Shown here one piece after another: positions 8,958 through 17,181 of a stretch of 29,136 bases of DNA. Location: assembly GCA_007123785.1 (NCBI GenBank), contig SLGL01000215.1:1-29136 (forward strand). Reading direction: 5' to 3'. How positions within the stretch are numbered: position 1 is the first letter of the stretch; each line of letters begins with the position of its first letter. This DNA comes from Balneolaceae bacterium. GTDB taxonomy: Bacteria; Bacteroidota; Rhodothermia; Balneolales; Balneolaceae. Position numbers and translations under genes: made by a program. The notes below the pieces were generated by a model. The model searched no databases, was not told the origin of the DNA, and worked only from the letters and a program-made list of their open reading frames with translations.

Positions 8958-9112
8958 CTAGTGTTGTGTCAAGAATAGAGTTTCGCAAGAAAACCGTCCC
9001 GAAGCGTCGGGATTTCTTTGTCACCAATGTCAGTAAGAATGGAATTATGCAGCCTTTTTGAAGAAAAAACATTGCGGGTTTTCCCGTCATTTGATCGTTG
9101 ACTTGACACTAG
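8958..9112. repeat. Possible relic element bounded by imperfect inverted repeats
   Basis: CTAGTGTtGTGTCAAG (8958-8973) faces CTTGACACTAG (9102-9112) across about 155 bases, with no convincing gene between. A second pair, TTTCCCGT (9080-9087) and ACGGGAAA (9116-9123), overlaps the right end. The arrangement resembles a miniature transposable element or remnant inserted between two transcription units. No target-site duplication could be confirmed by eye. Confidence 0.35.
8996..9019 (+). terminator. Terminator-like hairpin after the amidohydrolase train
   Basis: TCCCGA (8997-9002) pairs with TCGGGA (9007-9012) around a four-base loop, extended by a G-T pair, and is followed by TTTCTTT. It lies 44 bases after the stop of the last amidohydrolase gene. 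The stem is short, so termination may be partial. Confidence 0.45.
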
Positions 9113-9180
9113 TATACGGGAAATCATGGACAGAAAGTTCCGCATTTTAAAAAATCATTAACAAACTGTTTCAACCTGAT

Positions 9181-10575
9181 ATGAAAATCTCACCTGAATC
9201 CGGCATAATCTTCACTGTAATCACAACTCTGCTCTTGCTTGTTCTGAATACTGGCAGTTACAGTAATCCGGAGCCTTCTGCAGAATGGAAGGCTGGTGTG
9301 GCAAAATCAGTGATTACTCCGGAGAAGCAGATGTGGATGGCTGGTTATGGTTTCAGGGACCGGCCTTCAGATGGCACACTCCACGATCTCTGGGCCAAGG
9401 TGCTGGTGATTGAAGATACCGAAGGCCACAGGGCCGTATTAGTTACTACGGATATCCTGGGTTTCCCAACTGACGTCTCAAATCGGATCCGCGACCGGAT
9501 TGAGCAGGATTACGGCCTCGGCAGGTCTCAGGTTTTGCTCAATAGCTCGCACACACATACAGGGCCTGTATTGAAGAATGCACTGGTTGATATTTACCCG
9601 ATGGATTCAGATCAGTTAAAACTTGTTGAAAAGTACACGGCACAACTTGAAGACCAGATTGTAAGACTTGTTGGCAGTGCCGTTGAAAAAATGGAACCGG
9701 CAACTATATTTGCTGAAAATGGAGTCACCCGGTTCCAGGTAAACCGACGAAATAACGATGCGGCTACTCTTCACAGACAAACAGAACTGAGCGGGCCAAA
9801 TGATTACGCTGTTCCTGTGATAAAAGTTGTTAACGCTTCAGGAGAGATCATGGCCATTGCTTTTGGGTATGCGTGTCATCCGACGGTTCTGAATCATTAC
9901 AAATGGTCGGGCGACTATCCGGGATTTGCACAGATTGAGCTGGAAAAAGCCTATCCTGATGCTTTAGCACTCTTTTTCCAGGGTGCCGGAGCCGATCAAA
10001 ATCCCCTTCCGAGACAAACCATAGAACTTGCCGAACAATATGGACGTTCCCTTTCTGCCGCAGTCAAAAGAGTGTTGAATGAAGATATGAGAAAACTGGA
10101 ACCAACACTTTCCACAGCGTACACCGAAGTTGACCTGGCATTGACTGGTCATCCTTCACAAGAGGAGCTGCTGGAAATGATCCAGGAGCGTTCAGGTTAT
10201 CAGCAGCGGTGGGCGGAACGATATTACGATAAAGTGGAAGGGGGCAAACCTATCAAAACGGAGTATCCGTTTCCGTTGCAGGTGTGGAAACTGGGAGATC
10301 AGGTCGTGTTTGGCCTGGGTGGCGAGCTGGTTGTTGAATATTCTATTCGGCTGAAACGTATTTTCGGGCAGGACATTTTTGTACTGGGATATTCCAACGA
10401 TGTGATGGGCTACATTCCTTCGGAGAAAATATTGATGGAAGGTGGTTATGAAGGAGATTTTTCTCAGATGGTTTACGGCCTTCCCTCCAAATGGACCCCG
10501 GATATTGAATCTGTCATTATTCATGAGCTGATTCAATTGGCAGAGGAAGCAGGTATACCTTTTTACAACTATTAG
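9181..10575 (+). CDS. Ceramidase-superfamily protein (neutral/alkaline ceramidase N-terminal domain), Ser nucleophile absent
   Basis: This 464-residue protein has an N-terminal hydrophobic signal (ITTLLLLVLNTGSYS) and is probably periplasmic or membrane-anchored. The domain runs from AGVAKSVITPEKQMWMAGYG through LVTTDILGFP, the zinc motif NSSHTHTGP (121-129; H124, H126), GYACHPTVLN, and FFQGAGADQNPLPRQ to the end. True ceramidases have a GDVSPN-type segment with the nucleophilic Ser; here the aligned place reads GADQNP, with Gln instead. The C-terminal immunoglobulin-like domain of full-length ceramidases (about 650-700 residues) is absent. So this is the zinc-hydrolase fold but probably not a ceramidase; such proteins are common beside sugar or polyol catabolic genes (family knowledge). 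It is followed 24 bases later by the PQQ dehydrogenase, implying a two-gene operon. Confidence 0.82.
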   Translation: MKISPESGIIFTVITTLLLLVLNTGSYSNPEPSAEWKAGVAKSVITPEKQMWMAGYGFRDRPSDGTLHDLWAKVLVIEDTEGHRAVLVTTDILGFPTDVSNRIRDRIEQDYGLGRSQVLLNSSHTHTGPVLKNALVDIYPMDSDQLKLVEKYTAQLEDQIVRLVGSAVEKMEPATIFAENGVTRFQVNRRNNDAATLHRQTELSGPNDYAVPVIKVVNASGEIMAIAFGYACHPTVLNHYKWSGDYPGFAQIELEKAYPDALALFFQGAGADQNPLPRQTIELAEQYGRSLSAAVKRVLNEDMRKLEPTLSTAYTEVDLALTGHPSQEELLEMIQERSGYQQRWAERYYDKVEGGKPIKTEYPFPLQVWKLGDQVVFGLGGELVVEYSIRLKRIFGQDIFVLGYSNDVMGYIPSEKILMEGGYEGDFSQMVYGLPSKWTPDIESVIIHELIQLAEEAGIPFYNY

Positions 10576-10599
10576 AATCGTGTTTACAATCAAAAGGAA

Positions 10600-12771
10600 A
10601 TGTTTAGAATAAGTAAGAAATTCGCAGAATATTTAAGAATCGGCATTATAGTTATATCCTTTTTTGCGGTGTTGATAGCAGGATGCGCTAAGCCGGAACC
10701 GTATCCGATTAACGAGGATGATTACCGCTCCTGGACTTCTTATATGGGAGACAAGGCCCGCACTCATTATTCATCGTTGAATCAGATTAACGTGGATAAT
10801 GTGCAGGATCTTGAAGTGGCATGGACGTTTTCAACAAATGATGCCATACCTGAAGCCAATACGGAAATCCAGAACAACCCGCTGATTATTGATGGGATTC
10901 TTTATGCCACGTCGCCTCAGCTAAAATTATTTGCCCTGAACGCCGGTACCGGTGAAAAAATCTGGATGTTTGATCCGTTCGAAGGGGAGTCGCCAAGGGC
11001 GCGGAATCGCAACCGGGGAATCAACTACTGGACCGACGGAAATGAGCAGAGGCTATTCTACGTGGTCGGTTCGAGGCTCTATTCGGTGGATATCAAAACC
11101 GGACAGGCAGCAGAAGGTTTCGGCGAGAATGGCTCGGTTAATTTTGCCCTGGGTTTGGACAGGGATGAGCTCAACATTGAAATAACAGCTACTTCTCCCG
11201 GAGTTATTCACAACGATCTGTTGATTCAGGGTTCCACGGTATTTAACCGAGCACCCGGCCATATACGGGCGTTCAATGTACGCACGGGAGTGATCGAATG
11301 GGTGTTTCGTACGATTCCACATCCCGGGGAGTATGGCTACGAAACTTGGCCGCCCGATGCATGGACGCATGTTTGGAATGCAAACAGTTGGGCAGGAATG
11401 ACGCTGGATGAAGAGCGCGGGATAGTGTACGTGCCCACGGCCTCTCCGGGACATGATTTTTACGGCGGAGAGCGATTGGGGAAAAATCTGTTCGGCACTT
11501 CGCTGATCGCTCTGGATGCTTCCACCGGAGAGAGGATCTGGCACTTCCAGTTTGTCCGCCACGATATCTGGGACCGGGACCTTCCGGCGCCTCCCAACCT
11601 GGTTACTATTCGCAGGAATAACCAGTTCATCGATGCCGTGGTCCAGGTGACAAAATCGGGGCATTTATTTATTTTTGATCGCGAAACCGGTGAGCCGCTT
11701 TATCCGATCGAAGAGATCGAAGCCCCCCCGTCCGATGTTCCGGGTGAAGAGGCCTGGCCCACTCAGCCGCTGCCGGTAAAACCGGAACCTTTTTCAAGGC
11801 AGGGAATGACTGAGGACGATATTACAGAATTGACACCCGAATCTCACGAAGCTGTGATGGAGCGGTTTCGTGAAATACGAACCGGTCATCTTTTCGATCC
11901 GCCAAGCAAAGAAGGAACGTTAATCTTCCCCGGTTTTGACGGCGGAGCTGAATGGGGTGGAGCGGCTGTAAACCCGGCAACGGGCGTTCTTTATATCAAT
12001 GCGAATGAAATGCCCTGGATTGTAACGTTAGTGGAAACCGGCAGAGGTGATGGCAGCCCGGTTTCCACTGTTGCCAGCATATATGCGCTGAACTGTGCAA
12101 GCTGCCACGGCGCCGGCCTGTCAGGACAACCACAGGGGGATTACCCTTCGCTGCTGGATATTGAAGAGAGGATGAGTGATGATGAAATTCGGGATGTTAT
12201 CGTAAGCGGAAGCGGCGTGATGCCTCCGTTCGGCCACCTTTCCGATGATGAAGTTGAATCTCTGGTTGGTTATCTGAAAGGTGTAGAATCGGAAACCGGG
12301 GAAGTGGTTGATCTTGCTGAAACGATTGAGCAGCGCAATCATGTACCCTATACCCATACCGGTTATAACCGATTTCTGGACCCGGAAGGATATCCTGCAG
12401 TGAAACCGCCCTGGGGAACGCTTAATGCCATCGATTTGAATACAGGGGAATACCTTTGGAGGGTTCCTTTGGGTGAATTCAGTGATCTGACGGAGCGAGG
12501 TATTCCCCAAACCGGCACTGAAAATTACGGAGGGCCTGTCGTTACGGCCGGCGGGTTGCTCTTTATCGGGGCCACACAAGATGAAAAATTTCGCGCTTTT
12601 GACAAGAAAACCGGAAAAGTATTGTGGGAAGCAAAACTTCCTGCAGGCGGTTATGCAACACCGTCAACCTATGAAGTGAATGGAAAACAATATGTTGTGA
12701 TTGCAGCCGGTGGCGGGAAAATGGGCACCCCCTCAGGGGATACATTCGTAGCCTTCTCTTTACCAGAGTAA
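10600..12771 (+). CDS. PQQ-dependent dehydrogenase lipoprotein with inserted cytochrome c domain
   Basis: The 723-residue protein has a lipoprotein signal with lipobox IAGC (Cys29), so it sits on the periplasmic side of a membrane. The beta-propeller repeats include LKLFALNAGTGEKIWMFDP, LIALDASTGERIWHF, FDRETGEPLYPIEE and FRAFDKKTGKVLWEAKLPAG. The segment RHDIWDRDLPAPPNL (D325) is the usual catalytic area of quinoprotein glucose/alcohol dehydrogenases. A class I cytochrome c domain is inserted at about 490-560: CASCH binds haem (C499, C502, H503) and GVMPPFGHL supplies the axial Met (M541). It should oxidise a sugar or alcohol in the periplasm and pass electrons through its own haem to the respiratory chain. 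The substrate is unknown. A weak AGGA ribosome site precedes the ATG. Confidence 0.93.
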   Translation: MFRISKKFAEYLRIGIIVISFFAVLIAGCAKPEPYPINEDDYRSWTSYMGDKARTHYSSLNQINVDNVQDLEVAWTFSTNDAIPEANTEIQNNPLIIDGILYATSPQLKLFALNAGTGEKIWMFDPFEGESPRARNRNRGINYWTDGNEQRLFYVVGSRLYSVDIKTGQAAEGFGENGSVNFALGLDRDELNIEITATSPGVIHNDLLIQGSTVFNRAPGHIRAFNVRTGVIEWVFRTIPHPGEYGYETWPPDAWTHVWNANSWAGMTLDEERGIVYVPTASPGHDFYGGERLGKNLFGTSLIALDASTGERIWHFQFVRHDIWDRDLPAPPNLVTIRRNNQFIDAVVQVTKSGHLFIFDRETGEPLYPIEEIEAPPSDVPGEEAWPTQPLPVKPEPFSRQGMTEDDITELTPESHEAVMERFREIRTGHLFDPPSKEGTLIFPGFDGGAEWGGAAVNPATGVLYINANEMPWIVTLVETGRGDGSPVSTVASIYALNCASCHGAGLSGQPQGDYPSLLDIEERMSDDEIRDVIVSGSGVMPPFGHLSDDEVESLVGYLKGVESETGEVVDLAETIEQRNHVPYTHTGYNRFLDPEGYPAVKPPWGTLNAIDLNTGEYLWRVPLGEFSDLTERGIPQTGTENYGGPVVTAGGLLFIGATQDEKFRAFDKKTGKVLWEAKLPAGGYATPSTYEVNGKQYVVIAAGGGKMGTPSGDTFVAFSLPE

Positions 12772-13021
12772 AGGCAGTGTTTTTCCGCTGAAACGCAGAG
12801 AAGCTCATCTTTTTCCAGCATAAGCGAAATCTCCTGAGGGCAGACTGTTAAAGACGACTTTCCCATCTGGAGGCTGGGAAGTATCGAGACTTAACAAAAT
12901 AACTCAGTGCCCAGGATTCTGTTGAATACCCACGCCTGTGGTGACGAAAAAAACAGACTGTAAGAGATTATATATCAGAAGCTTACTATTCTATCATATT
13001 GTTTTCTCTGAGGTCTCCGGG
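12772..13021. other. Convergent intergenic region
   Basis: This 250-base stretch lies between the converging PQQ dehydrogenase and MBL-fold genes. A weak inverted repeat (TCCCA/TGGGA near 12862-12880) is the only structure seen. No gene, RNA or strong terminator could be supported. Confidence 0.4.
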
Positions 13022-13921
13022 TTAGTCTGCATCGGTAAGTTCGCGCCAGGCCGCATCAATATTTCGGGGGAGCGAGAGAAAATCACTGGGGCTTTCATGA
13101 TCCGGGAATGTTTCAAAATACCGGATTCTCCTCAGCTCTTCACGGTTTTTGCCTTCCAGAATTCCCCGTTGAGTATATTCCAGCAGATGAGAAAGAAAAT
13201 CGCGCATGTACAGCAGGTCTGCCCGCAATCCGGTTACGCCGAATTCCGGATTTCCGTGTCCAAAAATAAAGAGTGTTTCAGCATCGGCTTCAGAATAAAC
13301 GGTTTCAAGAAGATCAATCCATCCGGTAATGAGGGCGCCGCCGTCACGGTCGATGAAAGGGTAACGCCGGTTAAAAATCAAGTCGCCCGTATGCACGATA
13401 TTCGCATTCCGGAACCAGATCACCGAATCTCCTTTGGTGTGAGCAGGCCCATAATATTTTGCATGGATGGTTTCGTTCCCCAAATCAAGTTCATATTCTC
13501 GGTCAAAAACCGTTTTGGCATAAGCTTGATTATTTTCGGTTTCATTAGCACGAGCGGACCGTTCCTGGAGCATGGGTACATTTGTGTGGGCGATGATGTG
13601 GTATCCTTTCCTTTCAAACACCTGGTTACCTCCGGTATGGTCACCGTGATGGTGGGTGTTGAACAGAAATTTTTCCGGGCCGGCTCCGAAACTCCGGATT
13701 CCGCTTACAAATTCACCAGCCGGATCGGGAAATTGTGAGTCGATGGCTGCGATCGCATCATCGTTTACAAACCAACCGATGGTTCCTCCCTGCATGGAAA
13801 ACTTACCCACACCGTTTCTCAGCTCGGTAAATGGTGACGGTTCACCATGTTTCATCGCAGAGGCAAATATTGCCCAGCCAGAGATCCAAGCGACATGTTT
13901 CAGAAAATCAGAGCGGTTCAT
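13022..13921 (-). CDS. Exported MBL-fold metallo-hydrolase
   Basis: This 299-residue protein begins with a signal-like segment (MNRSDFLKHVAWISGWAIFA) and then has all metallo-beta-lactamase-fold metal ligands: NTHHHGDHTGG (H90, H92, D94, H95), GPAHTKGD (H161), HTGD (D180) and FGHGNPEFG (H222). A two-metal hydrolase in the periplasm is therefore expected. The fold covers beta-lactamases, lactonases, thioesterases and glyoxalases; the sequence does not separate these. The gene is 12 bases downstream of the GroES-like gene and probably shares its transcript. A long reading frame on the opposite strand is an antisense shadow. The start is chosen because it gives the signal peptide directly. Confidence 0.9.
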   Translation of the reverse strand: MNRSDFLKHVAWISGWAIFASAMKHGEPSPFTELRNGVGKFSMQGGTIGWFVNDDAIAAIDSQFPDPAGEFVSGIRSFGAGPEKFLFNTHHHGDHTGGNQVFERKGYHIIAHTNVPMLQERSARANETENNQAYAKTVFDREYELDLGNETIHAKYYGPAHTKGDSVIWFRNANIVHTGDLIFNRRYPFIDRDGGALITGWIDLLETVYSEADAETLFIFGHGNPEFGVTGLRADLLYMRDFLSHLLEYTQRGILEGKNREELRRIRYFETFPDHESPSDFLSLPRNIDAAWRELTDAD

Positions 13922-13933
13922 ATGCAGCAGGCT

Positions 13934-14311
13934 TTATTCAAGTTGATGATCATCCCGGATCAGCAGCAGGATGGCAGCGTGTGGGATGATCAGATATTTT
14001 TCATTTTCAAATTCAATTTCATGTGCCCTGCTTTTCAGGAATATGGCCAGATCACCCTCTCTTGCCTGCATTCCAATATATTTTGGCTCGGCTTTGTTAT
14101 CTTTCCAGGGTTCGTCAATCTCTTGTGAAGGTATTGGATAGCCGGGCCCGGTCTTGATAATATACCCGCTTTGAATCTCCTCCTTTTCCTTAACTGTGGC
14201 GGGCAGCACCAGCCCGCTCTTGGTGTGCGTTTCCATCTCTCTTGGCTTTATGAGAACACGGTCGCCCACAATGATAAATTTGTCAACGGAGTTGAGATAT
14301 TCCTGTATCAT
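13934..14311 (-). CDS. GroES/Cpn10-like co-chaperonin family protein, enlarged
   Basis: The Cpn10 signature is clear: VGDRVLIKPREMETHTKSG, then LVLPATVKEKEEIQSGYIIKTGPG. The preferred start at 14311 gives a 125-residue protein (MIQEYLNSVDKF); a start at 14338 adds nine residues. True GroES is about 95 residues. Here there is an extra central stretch (GYPIPSQEIDEPWKDNKAEP) and a C-terminal part with SRAHEIEFENEKYLIIPHAAI. The mobile loop of GroES corresponds roughly to METHTKSGLVLP and lacks the typical IVL tripeptide, so pairing with GroEL is doubtful. It is more likely a stand-alone paralogue; no groEL is nearby. It precedes the MBL-fold gene on the same strand. Confidence 0.82.
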   Translation of the reverse strand: MIQEYLNSVDKFIIVGDRVLIKPREMETHTKSGLVLPATVKEKEEIQSGYIIKTGPGYPIPSQEIDEPWKDNKAEPKYIGMQAREGDLAIFLKSRAHEIEFENEKYLIIPHAAILLLIRDDHQLE

Positions 14312-14411
14312 ATGAAAACAGATTGCTTTAAAAGTCACATTTCAATTTGATAGAATATAACCATTTTGGGCTATTTATATCGTTTGATGCAAAGGACAGT
14401 GTGGTGAAAAT

Positions 14412-14568
14412 TTAATGCAGCATTTCTGTGGGATGTTCATTCTTGGCATTTTTGGTCTGGGTATCTTCCACGGTACTCAGGAACGGGGCAATAACCAAAA
14501 GCAGAACAAGGAGTAACAGGCCAATAATTCCAAATATTTTTGCTTTGGAAGACTGATTTTCTAATCAT
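14412..14568 (-). pseudogene. Small single-pass membrane protein gene, apparently frameshifted
   Basis: Reading leftward from ATG 14568-14566, the product starts MIRKSVF and leaves the meaningful frame. The frame starting a few codons later encodes SSKAKIFGIIGLLLLVLLLV, then IAPFLSTVEDTQTKNAKNEHP, ending TEMLH at TAA 14414-14412. That frame has a typical short transmembrane helix and charged tail but no ATG, GTG or TTG start, because a TGA lies just upstream. Removing one A from the AAAA run right after ATGATTAG joins the two into a 51-residue protein. It is therefore a small membrane peptide broken by a +1 change, a sequencing error, or a case of slippage. It is on the same strand as the GroES-like gene downstream. 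Confidence 0.55.
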
Positions 14569-14640
14569 TGTTACAATTGATTTTTGGAAATCAAAACAAC
14601 CCGGTTTATTATCTGACAAAAACACTGAGCCAAACAGAAA
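14569..14640. promoter_or_regulatory. Divergent upstream region of ggt and the small membrane gene
   Basis: This short AT-rich region separates two divergent transcription units. Together with 14563-14577 it contains AATCATTGTTACAAT, a 15-base word that recurs exactly upstream of yceI (22002-22016) and includes the palindrome ATTGTtACAAT. A common operator is possible; no clear minus 7/minus 33 pair was found. Confidence 0.35.
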
Positions 14641-16383
14641 ATGAAATTTACTCTTTTTGTAAAATCAATTAAACTTTTTACAGTTATTATGACATTTCTG
14701 ACTAATGATCCGCTTTTTGCTCAAACAGATCGTGAAACCGGAGAACCGTTTGCCACCCGATCAGAAGTTATCGCCCAGCGCGGAATGGTGGCTACAAGTC
14801 AGCCGCTGGCCACTCAGGTCGGGCTTGAAGTTCTTCGCCGGGGAGGGAACGCTATTGATGCCGCGATAGCCGCTAATGCCGCTGTGGGCCTGATGGAACC
14901 AACCGGAAACGGGATCGGGGGAGACCTGTTCGCTTTGATCTGGCATGCAGAGAGCGGAGAGCTTTACGCATTAAATGCAAGTGGACGATCACCAATGAAC
15001 CTTTCCTACGATGAACTCATGGAAATTCTGGATGACCAAGGTGATGATTCTATCCCGCCATATGATCTGCTCTCGGTATCCGTTCCGGGTGCAGTGGACG
15101 GTTGGTTTGAAATGCATGATAGGTTCGGTTCCGCCCCGATGGAAAAGATTCTGGCTGAACCGATCTACTATGCAGATGATGGATTCCCCGTAAGCGAGGC
15201 TATTGCCGCATCCTGGCAGCGGAGTGTGCCGATGTTGAAAGATCAGCCCGGAGCATTTGAAGAGACGTTTACCATCGACGGGCGAGGGCCGGAAAAAGGA
15301 GAGGTGTTCAGAAATCCAGACCTTGGCAATACGTTTCGTCTTCTGGCCGAACAAGGACGGGATGCGTTTTATCGTGGTGAAATTGCCGAAAAAATCGATG
15401 TATGGATGCGTGATAACAACGGCTACCTCCGTTTCGAAGATTTTGAAAATCACACTTCCGAGTGGATTGATCCGGTTACTGTTAACTACAGGGGGTATGA
15501 TATATACCAGATTGGCGGCAATAATCAGGGTAAGGCCGTTCTTCAGATGTTGAATATTCTGGAAGGATTCGATCTGGCCGAAAAGGGTTTTGCCACCGAA
15601 GAAACCCTGCACCTGATGGTGGAAGCCAAAAAGCTGGCCTATGAAGACCGGGCCAAACACTATGCAGATCCCGATTTTTACGACATTCCGATGGATCATC
15701 TCCTGTCGAAAGAGTATGCCGCCGAACGCCGGGAATTGATCGGTGAACGGGCAATGAATGATCTTTCCTCCGGGGTGGAAGTAATGGAAGAGGGTGATAC
15801 CATCTATCTGACCACTGCAGATTCCGAAGGGAATATGGTGTCATTGATTCAGAGCAATTTTCGCGGAATGGGTACCGGGTTTGTGGTTCCGGGCACGGGA
15901 TTTAGTTTTCAGAATCGCGGTGAGCTTTTTTCACTTGACCCGGACCACCCGAATGTGTATGCTCCCGGCAAAAGACCGTTTCACACCATCATACCCGGTT
16001 TTGTGATGAAAGACGGTAAACCATGGTTCAGCTTTGGGAATATGGGAGGAGCATATCAGCCGGTGGGCCATTTGAGCATTCTTACCAATGTTATTGACTT
16101 CGGAATGAACATCCAGGAAGCGGGGGACGCTATTCGTTGGATGCACAACGGATCAACGGAACCGACCGATGACCTGGATTCAAGTCTCGAAAGTACCGGA
16201 ACCTTACATCTTGAATCTTCAATCGACTATGAAGTGGTACGCGCCTTGCGAAGCCGGGGCCACATCGTGCGCATCGGTGAAAGCTTTTTCGGGCGCTACC
16301 AGGGTATTCTGAAAGATCATGAAAAAGGAGTCTACTTCGGAGCGTCTGAATCACGAGTGGACGGACAGGCTGCGGGTTACTGA
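14641..16383 (+). CDS. Gamma-glutamyltransferase family protein
   Basis: This 580-residue protein has an N-terminal signal (cleavage probably near FAQTD, residue 28) and the full two-subunit plan. The large-subunit part includes GMVATSQPLATQVGLEVLRR, GGNAIDAAIAANAAVGLMEP and GNGIGGDLFALIWH. The self-cleavage site that creates the small subunit is at EEGDTIYLTTADSEGN with Thr387 as predicted nucleophile, followed by MVSLIQSNFRGMGTG and the GNMGGAYQPVGH region. The DTIYLT form rather than TTHFSVVD places it in the YwrD-like branch, whose glutathione activity is less certain. Members split gamma-glutamyl bonds (glutathione and related amides) in the periplasm. It stands alone, with a SnoaL-like gene 112 bases after it. 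Confidence 0.93.
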   Translation: MKFTLFVKSIKLFTVIMTFLTNDPLFAQTDRETGEPFATRSEVIAQRGMVATSQPLATQVGLEVLRRGGNAIDAAIAANAAVGLMEPTGNGIGGDLFALIWHAESGELYALNASGRSPMNLSYDELMEILDDQGDDSIPPYDLLSVSVPGAVDGWFEMHDRFGSAPMEKILAEPIYYADDGFPVSEAIAASWQRSVPMLKDQPGAFEETFTIDGRGPEKGEVFRNPDLGNTFRLLAEQGRDAFYRGEIAEKIDVWMRDNNGYLRFEDFENHTSEWIDPVTVNYRGYDIYQIGGNNQGKAVLQMLNILEGFDLAEKGFATEETLHLMVEAKKLAYEDRAKHYADPDFYDIPMDHLLSKEYAAERRELIGERAMNDLSSGVEVMEEGDTIYLTTADSEGNMVSLIQSNFRGMGTGFVVPGTGFSFQNRGELFSLDPDHPNVYAPGKRPFHTIIPGFVMKDGKPWFSFGNMGGAYQPVGHLSILTNVIDFGMNIQEAGDAIRWMHNGSTEPTDDLDSSLESTGTLHLESSIDYEVVRALRSRGHIVRIGESFFGRYQGILKDHEKGVYFGASESRVDGQAAGY

Positions 16384-16495
16384 CCCGCCACATGGTACGG
16401 ACTCCAGATTTATCGTTTCAGCGATGGTATCAAATTTCGATCTCTTGTCAGACAGAGGCCGCAACTAATCACCTTAAAAATAAAAATATCTGTTT

Positions 16496-16966
16496 ATGAT
16501 GGAACACGGTCCCCGGATCAATTCTCCTGAAGAAATCTCCGCCCGGTTTGCCGAAGCCTGGAACGAACGGGATGCCGGGAAACTTGCCGCTCTGTTTGAT
16601 GAGGATGCCGACTTTGTGAATGTAGTCGGAATCTGGTGGGACAGCCGTGAAGATATCCGCAAAGCTCATGATTATGGGCTGCGTGTGATATTCAATGACT
16701 CCGAATTAAAGGTTACCAAAACGAAGGTGAAATTTCTTTCCGATACCATCGCAACCGTACATGCTCGTATGAGGCTGAAGGGACAGGCACCAATCGATAA
16801 CATTACACCCGGGATGCGTTTCAATATCTTCACTTTTGTTGTACACCATACGGAAAACGGATGGAGCTGTGCAGCAGCGCAGAATACAGATATCGTTCCG
16901 GGGAAAGAAACGAACCTCGCAGAAGGAGGAGAGATAAAGGCAGCGGATTACAGGAAATCAAGCTGA
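16496..16966 (+). CDS. SgcJ/EcaC-type (SnoaL-like, NTF2-fold) protein
   Basis: This 156-residue protein has the DUF4440/SnoaL-like pattern: EEISARFAEAWNERDAGKLA, ALFDEDADFVNVVGIWWDSR, then EDIRKAHDYG, VKFLSDTIATVHARM and a closing FTFVVHHTENGWSCAAAQNT. This is the cone-shaped NTF2-like fold, used by isomerases, hydrolases and stress proteins; no catalytic residues can be named with confidence. There is no signal peptide, so it is cytoplasmic. It could begin at the second ATG (16499). Two small hairpins follow the stop. The role is unknown. Confidence 0.85.
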   Translation: MMEHGPRINSPEEISARFAEAWNERDAGKLAALFDEDADFVNVVGIWWDSREDIRKAHDYGLRVIFNDSELKVTKTKVKFLSDTIATVHARMRLKGQAPIDNITPGMRFNIFTFVVHHTENGWSCAAAQNTDIVPGKETNLAEGGEIKAADYRKSS

Positions 16967-17012
16967 CAGCAACCGCTGAATCTGTCAGAGTTCTTCCCAA
17001 TAGAACTGTTTT
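16963..17012 (+). terminator. Two hairpins after the SnoaL-like gene
   Basis: CTGACAG (16963-16969) pairs with CTGTCAG (16982-16988), and AGTTCT (16989-16994) pairs with AGAACT (17002-17007), followed by GTTTT. The first includes the stop codon of the gene. The second resembles a weak intrinsic terminator. Confidence 0.4.
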
Positions 17013-17181
17013 AAAAAAGGTAAATTCATGAGTCCCTATTGCCGTCTGTATCACTTTTTATTGTTTTACCAATACTGATTTTGAGCCGGCCTTAACTTTC
17101 AATACCCAAAATGGGGCTGTCTTTAAATTTGAATTGTACATTTATCGACATTTTTTAAATTCCTGTTTTATGTAGTAAACA

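Noticed and set aside
8870..9061. 63-residue frame overlapping the end of the 285-residue amidohydrolase
   Set aside because: It mostly reads the end of that gene in another frame and then the relic-like repeat; I considered a transposase remnant but found no supporting motif.
11053..11664. 203-residue minus-strand frame
   Set aside because: It is antisense to the PQQ dehydrogenase propeller, with no start context or family signature.
12772..13021. Possible riboswitch or hammerhead-like RNA near CGAAA at 12823
   Set aside because: The matching CUGAUGA core is absent and no consistent stems could be drawn.
12938..13738. 266-residue plus-strand frame
   Set aside because: It is antisense to the MBL-fold gene, whose complete set of metal ligands shows which strand codes; the plus-strand product resembles nothing.
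14989..15699. 236-residue minus-strand frame
   Set aside because: It lies fully inside the gamma-glutamyltransferase gene in antisense and shows no domain pattern.
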